Source: Schleiferiaceae bacterium (GTDB lineage: Bacteria; Bacteroidota; Bacteroidia; Flavobacteriales; Schleiferiaceae). Taken from it: a DNA stretch of 41,362 nt. The stretch is taken from the NCBI GenBank assembly GCA_018402665.1, contig JAGYIN010000013.1, positions 1 through 41,362 on the forward strand, in the 5' to 3' direction. Within the stretch, counting starts at the first letter, position 1. The number at the start of each line of letters is the position of its first letter. The notes below the pieces were generated by a model. That model had not been told where the DNA came from, did no database searches, and saw only the letters and a list, made by a program, of their open reading frames with translations. Below are positions 26,663 to 32,168 of the stretch, in pieces. A program made the position numbers and the translations under genes.

Positions 26663-26914
26663 ATGATCGCTGCCAATTTTTCTGAATTCCGAAAAGACCT
26701 CAAGAAATACCTCGATGAAGTCGAAGATAATAATGAAATCATCATATTAAAACGTAAAACAGGCAATGGTGCGGTAGTCTTATCGATAGAAGAATACAAT
26801 CAAATGCTTGAGACGATGCATTTACTGAAATCAAAAGCAAATGCCGACCATTTATATGCCAGTTTAAAAGAGTTGGACGGGAAGCTCATCGAATGGCAGG
26901 TCAATGAGCAATAA
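26663..26914 (+). CDS. yefM: YefM/Phd-type antitoxin
   Basis: An 83-residue antitoxin of the Phd/YefM superfamily. The N-terminal half binds DNA (MIAANFSEFRKDLKKYLDEV, then IIILKRKTGNGAVVLSIEEYNQM), and the C-terminal half (LKSKANADHLYASLKEL and the tail) should wrap and neutralise the toxin. I use ATG 26663; the longer frame starts from TTG at 26639 and would run through the operator. It overlaps the toxin gene by 11 nt, the usual arrangement that keeps antitoxin in excess. Confidence 0.92.
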   Translation: MIAANFSEFRKDLKKYLDEVEDNNEIIILKRKTGNGAVVLSIEEYNQMLETMHLLKSKANADHLYASLKELDGKLIEWQVNEQ

Positions 26915-27167
26915 AATCCTCTTTACGCCAAGTGCTTGGGCAGATTACCAATATTGGGCATTGAATGACACTAAGGTCCTCAAAAGGCTGAATCAAGTGC
27001 TTGAAAGCACACGTCGAACAACCTTTGAAGGAATAGGCAAACCAGAAGCGCTAAAGCACGACCTAGCAGGGCTTTGGAGTCGAAGAATTACAAGAGAACA
27101 TAGGCTTGTTTACCGCTATCACAAAGATGCCATCCAAGTAATTTCCTGCAGATACCACTATTCTTAA
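26904..27167 (+). CDS. yoeB: Txe/YoeB-family toxin (ribosome-dependent mRNA endonuclease)
   Basis: An 87-residue RelE-superfamily toxin of the YoeB branch. It shows the YoeB landmarks DYQYW (14-18), IGKPEALKHDLAGLWSRRI and the C-terminal RYHYS. Residues matching the catalytic set of E. coli YoeB are Glu48, Arg67, His85 and the C-terminal Tyr86. YoeB cuts mRNA in the ribosomal A site and stops translation. All key residues are present, so the toxin should be active. Its stop codon runs straight into repeat copy 2. Confidence 0.93.
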   Translation: MSNKILFTPSAWADYQYWALNDTKVLKRLNQVLESTRRTTFEGIGKPEALKHDLAGLWSRRITREHRLVYRYHKDAIQVISCRYHYS

Positions 27168-27196
27168 TAACCCTCACTTTTCCACATTCTTTGGAG
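27167..27196 (+). repeat. 30-bp direct repeat, copy 2 (downstream of YefM/YoeB)
   Basis: Begins at the last base of the yoeB stop codon and matches copy 1 at 27 of 30 positions; 20 bases (27177-27196) are identical. The copies are 580 bp apart, which is the length of the YefM/YoeB unit. Confidence 0.85.
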
Positions 27197-27221
27197 TTTA
27201 GACAAACTCATTTCATCTTAA

Positions 27222-27255
27222 CTGTAAGATTAAAGTAATAACTTTGTAATTACAG
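27222..27255 (+). promoter_or_regulatory. Promoter and palindromic operator of the mazEF operon
   Basis: A 34-bp imperfect palindrome (12 of 17 pairs), with outer arms CTGTAA / TTACAG and inner arms AAAGT / ACTTT around the same centre. The -7 box TAACTTTG (27239-27246) lies at its centre, 15 nt before the mazE ATG. The -33 element is weak. The layout fits repression by MazE or MazEF. Confidence 0.65.
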
Positions 27256-27261
27256 AAAACA

Positions 27262-27510
27262 ATGGAAATGAAAGTACCAATCATTAGAATAGGTAATAGC
27301 AAAGGCTTGCGCTTATCCAAAGAAATACTTGAACGATATAATTTTCAGGGAGCAGTTGACCTAATCCTTGAAGACAATCAAGTAGTTATAAAGCCTATCA
27401 ACGAGCCCCGCAAAGATTGGGATGAGACCTTCAAACGATTGGGCTCCGACGCTGAACATTTGCTCATCCCAGATGTCTTTGACGATGAACATTTTGAGGA
27501 TTGGGAGTGA
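27262..27510 (+). CDS. mazE: MazE-type antitoxin (AbrB/SpoVT fold)
   Basis: An 82-residue antitoxin. The N-terminal swapped-hairpin DNA-binding domain reads VPIIRIGNSKGLRLSKEILERY, the classical MazE/AbrB pattern, with VDLILEDNQVVIKPI completing the fold. The acidic C-terminal tail (AEHLLIPDVFDDEHFEDWE) should occupy the toxin's RNA site. ATG 27262 or the ATG two codons later may be used. Its stop overlaps the toxin start (TGATG). Confidence 0.92.
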   Translation: MEMKVPIIRIGNSKGLRLSKEILERYNFQGAVDLILEDNQVVIKPINEPRKDWDETFKRLGSDAEHLLIPDVFDDEHFEDWE

Positions 27511-27824
27511 TGCAGTATTCTATCATTATTGCAAAGCTGGACCCAACAATCGGTTCAGAAATAAAGAAAACAAGACCTTGCGTCGTTATCAGTCCTCCTG
27601 AACTCAATAACCACCTAAACACTGTGGTTGTTGCCCCGTTAACCACAAGCCCAAAAGCTTATCCAACGAGAGTTCCAGTAGTTTTTCAGAATAAAAAAGG
27701 TTTTATAGCGGTAGACCAGATTCGCACTTTGGATAAAAAAAGAATACTGGAAATCCTTCCCCCTATTTCAACCCAAACCATCAAGAAACTGAAGTCTGTT
27801 ATTCAAGAGACTTTTGTGGCATAA
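27510..27824 (+). CDS. mazF: MazF/PemK-type toxin (mRNA interferase)
   Basis: A 104-residue mRNA interferase. Landmarks are the early strand and loop SEIKKTRPCVVISPPELN (the conserved Arg and Pro that line the RNA site), TVVVAPLTTSPKAYPTRVPV, and GFIAVDQIRTLDKKRI, where the Asp-Gln-Ile-Arg motif is typical. MazF cuts single-stranded RNA at short sequences; its specificity cannot be read here. ATG 27510 shares one base with the mazE stop, so translation is coupled. No truncation is visible. Confidence 0.93.
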   Translation: MQYSIIIAKLDPTIGSEIKKTRPCVVISPPELNNHLNTVVVAPLTTSPKAYPTRVPVVFQNKKGFIAVDQIRTLDKKRILEILPPISTQTIKKLKSVIQETFVA

Positions 27825-27858
27825 ATGCTTAGTTTCGTAAACCATAAGAACCACACGA

Positions 27859-28908
27859 ATGAAGAACATCATCATCACCGGCGGCGCCGGATTTATTGGA
27901 TCGCACGTCGTGCGCTTGTTCGTAAATAAGTACCCGAACTACAGGATAGTAAATGTGGATGCATTGACCTACGCGGGGAATTTAGAGAACCTTAGTGATG
28001 TGGATGAACTGCCCAACTACTGCTTTGAAAAAGTAGATATCGTGGATGCCGCAGCCGTTGATGCTTTGTTTGATAAATACCAGCCGGAAGGCGTTATTCA
28101 TTTAGCCGCGGAAAGTCATGTGGACCGTTCGATTGAAGACCCACTGGCCTTCGTTCGAACGAACATCTTAGGTACCGTGAATCTGCTCAACAGCTTCAAA
28201 CGTATTCATACAGATTTCGAAGGCAAGCGCTTTTACCACATCTCTACCGATGAAGTGTACGGTACATTGGGAAAAGAAGGCTTATTTGAAGAGACCACGG
28301 CCTACGACCCAAACAGCCCATACAGTGCGTCGAAAGCATCTTCCGACCACTTCGTCCGTGCCTATGGCGAGACGTACGGTATCCCTTATGTGGTGACCAA
28401 CTGTTCGAACAACTACGGCCAGAACCAATTCCCTGAAAAACTCATCCCTCTCTTCATCAACAATATCGTAGAAGAAAAACCATTACCTGTGTATGGCGAT
28501 GGCCAGTACACCCGCGATTGGTTGTATGTGGTGGATCACGCACGTGCCATTGACCTGGTGTACCATGAAGGTAAAAATGGTGAGACCTACAATATTGGCG
28601 GGTTCAACGAATGGACGAATCTTGATTTGATCAAGGTGCTCTGCGCGCAGATGGACGAGAAATTGGGCCGTGACAAAGGCAGCAGCGAGAAACTTATTAC
28701 CTACGTGAAAGACCGCCCAGGTCACGACCGCAGGTATGCTATAGATGCGACTAAGATCAACAAAGAATTGGGCTGGGCGCCAAGCGTCACCTTTGAAGAA
28801 GGACTGGCCATCACCATCGACTGGTACCTCAGTAACTCGAAGTGGTTGAAAAATGTAACCTCCGGAGCGTACAAAGCCTACTATGAAGAAATGTATTCCA
28901 AGCGTTAG
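27859..28908 (+). CDS. rfbB: dTDP-glucose 4,6-dehydratase
   Basis: Converts dTDP-glucose to dTDP-4-keto-6-deoxyglucose, the second step towards dTDP-rhamnose and other deoxysugars. It has 349 residues. TGGAGFIGSHV (7-17) binds NAD. HISTDEVYG holds the catalytic Asp/Glu pair and YSASK the Tyr155/Lys159 pair. HLAAESHVDRSI and YGDGQYTRDWLYV are RmlB signatures. The other three rhamnose genes are not in the window. It stands after the toxin-antitoxin insert, only 34 nt from mazF, and 3 nt ahead of rsgA. Confidence 0.96.
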   Translation: MKNIIITGGAGFIGSHVVRLFVNKYPNYRIVNVDALTYAGNLENLSDVDELPNYCFEKVDIVDAAAVDALFDKYQPEGVIHLAAESHVDRSIEDPLAFVRTNILGTVNLLNSFKRIHTDFEGKRFYHISTDEVYGTLGKEGLFEETTAYDPNSPYSASKASSDHFVRAYGETYGIPYVVTNCSNNYGQNQFPEKLIPLFINNIVEEKPLPVYGDGQYTRDWLYVVDHARAIDLVYHEGKNGETYNIGGFNEWTNLDLIKVLCAQMDEKLGRDKGSSEKLITYVKDRPGHDRRYAIDATKINKELGWAPSVTFEEGLAITIDWYLSNSKWLKNVTSGAYKAYYEEMYSKR

Positions 28909-28911
28909 TCT

Positions 28912-29826
28912 ATGATTGGCGTAGTTCTAAAAAGTACGGGAAGTTGGTACGTGGTGCGCGAGAACACTACTGGACAACTGTACGAATGCAGAATCAAAGG
29001 CAAACTGCGCATCGCAGGAATTAAAAGTACCAATCCACTTGCAGTGGGCGATAGTGTTCGCTTCGAAGAGGAAGAGACTGCGCCGGAATTGGGCGTTATC
29101 AGTGGCATAGAAACGCGTAAAAATTACATCATTCGAAAGAGTGTTAATCTAAGTAAGCGGGTGCACATCATCGCGGCAAATATGGACCAGGCACTCTTGG
29201 TGACTACCCTTGCGCAACCTGCCACCTCAACTGGTTTCATGGACCGATTTCTGGCCACAGCGGAGGCCTATAACATTCCTGTAGTCATTGTATTCAACAA
29301 ATGTGATGTCTACACTGAAGCGCTTCAAGGGGAATTAGAATACCGCAAAGCCGTTTACCAATCCATTGGCTATCGTTGTATAGAAACTTCTGCAACCGAA
29401 GGTCTGGGACTGGATGAACTAAAGGGGCTGCTGCAAAATAAAACCACACTACTTAGCGGGCACAGCGGCGTTGGTAAGAGCACTTTAATCAATGCCATAG
29501 AACCCCTACTTCAACTGCGAACGGCCGCAGTAAGTACGAGCCACAATAAAGGTCAACACACCACTACCTATGCAGAAATGCACGCGCTCGGATTTGGCGG
29601 CGATATTATTGATACGCCAGGAATTAAGGGCTTCGGACTAGTGAATATGGAAAAGGAAGAAATCAGTCATTTCTTTCCTGAAATTTTCGCGCTCAGCAAA
29701 ACCTGTCGTTTTCACAATTGTTTACATGTCAATGAACCGCAGTGTGCTGTTAAAAATGCATTAAATGAAAATCGTATTGCGCCTACGCGCTACGAAAGCC
29801 ATATTAACCACCAACGATCACGATGA
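28912..29826 (+). CDS. rsgA: Ribosome small-subunit GTPase RsgA, C-terminus frameshifted
   Basis: A circularly permuted GTPase that checks late 30S assembly. The N-terminal OB fold (residues 1-70) is followed by the G domain in permuted order: FNKCD (G4), then HSGVGKSTLINAI (G1), then DTPGIKGFG (G3). The zinc site CRFHNCLHVNEPQC is intact. As read, the frame ends RYESHINHQRSR at 29826. In the +1 frame from about 29800 the text continues NDHDETTHYRSTEH and stops at 29857, which fits the usual acidic tail ending in YR. I think a single-base indel near 29800 truncates an otherwise intact protein of about 315 residues. This is the first sign of the indel-rich patch. Confidence 0.92.
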   Translation: MIGVVLKSTGSWYVVRENTTGQLYECRIKGKLRIAGIKSTNPLAVGDSVRFEEEETAPELGVISGIETRKNYIIRKSVNLSKRVHIIAANMDQALLVTTLAQPATSTGFMDRFLATAEAYNIPVVIVFNKCDVYTEALQGELEYRKAVYQSIGYRCIETSATEGLGLDELKGLLQNKTTLLSGHSGVGKSTLINAIEPLLQLRTAAVSTSHNKGQHTTTYAEMHALGFGGDIIDTPGIKGFGLVNMEKEEISHFFPEIFALSKTCRFHNCLHVNEPQCAVKNALNENRIAPTRYESHINHQRSR

Positions 29827-29857
29827 AACTACCCATTATCGCAGCACTGAGCATTAG

Positions 29858-30099
29858 TGTGTCTACGCTTTCAGGCGGGGCTAAACCAGCTAGCAACGAG
29901 GCCATTGTAGAAATTGCCCCTGAAAACCGCGAAATACCGCATTGGAATGGTCTGGCTGCAAGTTCAGACGCCCCTTTACCTCCACTGCCAATTATTTGGT
30001 CTAGCCAAAGACTGCCTGAGGGCATAATTAATAGTGGAAAACCGAATCAAGCTGTACTTATCGACGCTTCATTCTTACTCCTTCCTCCAACCGCTACCT
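29858..30099 (+). other. Unassigned stretch between rsgA and the next gene
   Basis: After the repaired rsgA stop at 29857, about 240 bases show no gene I recognise. One frame is open from 29823 to 30119 (98 codons, starting MKLPIIAALS), but its first 12 codons lie in the repaired rsgA tail and it resembles no family. Given the indels on both sides, part of a broken gene may be hidden here, possibly the 5' part of the next entry. Confidence 0.3.
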
Positions 30100-30529
30100 A
30101 TGAGTTTTTCGTGTTATAAAGACCCTGCTGACGGATTTCGTCCACAGGAAATTTTTGAATTTGCGCGTTACGAGTTTGACCCGACAGCTGGAATTTGTTC
30201 GCTATTGTTTCGAAAGTGCATAGAGGTCGTTTCGACTTCTTCGAAATGGACAGCCGTCTTATCATATGGAGCAACTCATGAAGCAAAACATTACTGCTAT
30301 TGCCCTATCATAGAGGGAGAAACCGCGGTTACGGACGCTATCTGAACAACATTTACACTCTCTGAATTTGAACAGCAAGATCGCATTGCACTATTGCTTA
30401 CCACAAGTTTAGAGAGGCCACTGCACTACAGGAATGGGTAATCCAAAGAGTATTGAGGTAGACGAAATGTACAAACGCTTTACCCAAAGTGATCCTATTC
30501 CCGAACCCTACCTTTTTAATCGCAAGTAA
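30100..30529 (+). pseudogene. Frame-disrupted gene of unknown function upstream of dtd
   Basis: Coding character shows in pieces over three frames. From ATG 30100 one frame reads ADGFRPQEIFEFARYEFDPT and more before losing sense. Another carries GRFDFFEMDSRL near 30225-30260, a third LSEFEQQDRIALLLTTSLE near 30360-30415, and the last piece IEVDEMYKRFTQSDPIPEP continues to a stop at 30527-30529, 3 nt before the dtd ATG. Joined, they could make a protein of about 140 residues. I do not recognise the family. Indels, not base changes, seem to break it. Confidence 0.45.
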
Positions 30530-30532
30530 ACG

Positions 30533-30975
30533 ATGCGCGCAATTATTGCAACGTTACTGGAGCGAGTGTCACCCGCGAGGCAAGGTGCAGAATTCAATAG
30601 GTGCTTACCATCTTCCTTGGTGTAGAACCGGAGGATACAGAGGAGGATGCGAATTGGCTCAGTAGTAAGATTGCTAAAATGTGCTCATTTCCGGATTCAA
30701 AAGGAGTGATGAACGACAGCATCATGGATGTTGAAGGAGAATTCCTTGTCATCAGCCAATTCACACTGCACGCAAGCACTAAAAAGGAAACCGCCCAAGC
30801 TACTTCAAAGCATCGCGACCCGCACGCAGAACCCATGTAATACACTTCATGGAGCAGCTCTGGATGCAGACAGCGGTTTGGTGGTTAAACTGTATGACCT
30901 TGGAGCAGATATGAAAGTTGAATTGGTCAATGATGGTCCTATCACCATTTGGATGGACTCAAAAACAGAGAATGA
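30533..30975 (+). pseudogene. dtd: D-aminoacyl-tRNA deacylase, disrupted by several indels
   Basis: Dtd frees tRNA from mischarged D-amino acids and glycine. Pieces in three frames rebuild the family: MRAII then, after an extra base, conserved N-terminal text (ASVTREGKV in a repaired frame), LTIFLGVEPEDTEEDANWL (30604 on), GVMNDSIMDVEGEFLVISQ and FTLHASTKK. Next, after one missing G, come GNRPSYFKASRP, then AEPMYNT, and finally GADMKVELVNDGPITIWMDS. The end needs one more A in a run of five to read SKNRE-stop at 30973-30975, exactly the family C-terminus. Conserved motifs are intact apart from indels. The order rsgA-dtd-mazG-like agrees with what I know of Bacteroidota. Confidence 0.88.
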
Positions 30976-30976
30976 G

Positions 30977-31337
30977 ATGGCACTAGAACCTATAAAAGTC
31001 CCCAGTGAATTGCCTTTAGGGTAAACTTCAAGAAGAGGTACATGATTGATTTCTAAACACGAAGTGTCCGCTACTTTAATGAGCTTACTAATATGGCCCA
31101 GCTCACGGAAGAAGTCGGTGAAGTGTCCTGCATCATTGCCTGCCGCTATGGGAGCAAAGTGAAAAAGAAAGTGATAAGGAAGGGACCTCGGCGAAGAGCC
31201 CGCGATGTATACCGCTTGTAGTGTTGTGTCTAGCCAATCAAACCGGAACGGACTTGCAAGCGGCCTTCTTATTAAAAAATGAATGTCAAGGCGAACGCGA
31301 CCACGACAGACATCACAACAACGAGAAGTTGAAATAG
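30977..31337 (+). pseudogene. MazG-like nucleotide pyrophosphohydrolase, disrupted by indels
   Basis: A small all-alpha NTP pyrophosphohydrolase (house-cleaning of non-canonical nucleotides). ATG 30977 lies one base after the repaired dtd stop. Pieces are LQEEVHD followed by a stop where Trp is expected (31024-31050), then RYFNELTNMAQLTEEVGEV (31062 on), which carries the metal-binding Glu motif EEVGE, then IACRYG. A frame change leads to EKESDKEG, and the last piece is VLCLANQTGTDLQAAF with a tail RDHDRHHNNEKLK and a stop at 31335-31337. The tail matches the family C-terminus. The expected DLAxELADVLF segment is garbled, probably by a deletion. Repaired length is about 110-120 residues. Confidence 0.85.
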
Positions 31338-31391
31338 ATAGACCTAGGACGACTATAAAAATACCAGACACCAAATCAAAACTATAAACCA

Positions 31392-32097
31392 ATGACCTCT
31401 ACCAAAAACTGACCATTTGAAGGGAATTTTAGCGATCACTTCCTGTAAGCTTATTTATACAAACCTAGAAGGTACGGCCTATATTGTTGAAAGCATGGGC
31501 TCCCAAATCCCTATTGAAGTGTGGGCCTATTTAGAGATCCAGTCTACCACGGACGAAGTGGTTCTGCGGACATATTAGCTACCACGACAACGGATGAAAA
31601 CGGGTATTTTTATTTTGATGAAAAAGTTCCGGATTGTTTGACCGTTGGGAACGCGTAGATGTGTATTCAGACAGCACTGGTCAAATACTACTGGGTAGCT
31701 TTGAATTCGTCTCTACAGTTTTGACAATATTTTTTCATCCGATATCATTCATGTAGACACCTTTAGTCTCGGAGTATTACTCATTTATGCTGTGCCTAGA
31801 ATGGACAAATGACCAACGGGGATTATTCAGATTTATCGTATGCTGTCACCTCTTTCCCTTTAGCTAGTGAGAAGCGGTAATTACAGCGTTTCTGACCATT
31901 CAGGGCGCGATCAGTTTGCCCCATCGAACTAATGATGACTTTTCAAACGTGCAACACTGGATTCAATACGGCTGGCTATGGAGATTGCTCGTACGACCAT
32001 TCTAGATGCTCAAAACAACGAGATTAATGGCGGCTTCTTTTTGAAAACACCAGATCATTATACCGCTCAAGGAGATACCGCTTTATTTAGAGTATAG
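31392..32097 (+). pseudogene. Frame-disrupted lipoprotein gene
   Basis: A likely lipoprotein. From ATG 31392, after skipping one extra T, the frame gives a lipobox ILAITSC, then TNLEGTAYIVESMGSQIPIE and, in shifted frames, AYLEIQSTTDE, DILATTTTDENGYFYFDEKV, RWERVDVYSDSTGQILLGSF, DNIFSSDIIHVDTFSLGVLL and, last, IARTTILDAQNNEINGGFF to a stop at 32095-32097. The TDENGYFYF segment is like the carboxypeptidase-regulatory (transthyretin-like) beta-sandwich of Bacteroidota surface lipoproteins. At least five frame changes lie in 700 bp, yet the pieces read as natural protein. A repaired protein would have about 230 residues; its function is unknown. Confidence 0.65.
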
Positions 32098-32124
32098 ACC
32101 TAGAGATTAGCAATTTCTTTCATT

Positions 32125-32153
32125 AAAAAAGCCGCCCAATGGGCGACTTTTTT
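32125..32153. terminator. Bidirectional terminator
   Basis: GCCGCCC-AAT-GGGCGAC hairpin flanked by six A and six T, between the disrupted lipoprotein (plus) and the TonB receptor (minus). Pairing is better on the minus strand, where the C-A mismatch becomes G-U. Confidence 0.85.
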
Positions 32154-32168
32154 ATGTCCTGAAAAATT

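Noticed and set aside
26587..27196. Integron cassette array with attC sites
   Set aside because: The repeats lack the attC core pair (RYYYAAC and GTTRRRY in inverted arrangement), are only 30 bp, and no integron integrase is in the window. A cassette-like origin remains open under another mechanism.
29823..30119. Open frame of 98 codons starting MKLPIIAALS with a signal-like start
   Set aside because: Its first codons are inside the repaired rsgA tail, it matches no family I know, and it lies in the indel-rich patch, so the frame may be accidental.
30847..31392. Open frame of 181 codons on the minus strand
   Set aside because: It is antisense to the end of dtd and to the MazG-like gene, whose protein text on the plus strand is clearly conserved.
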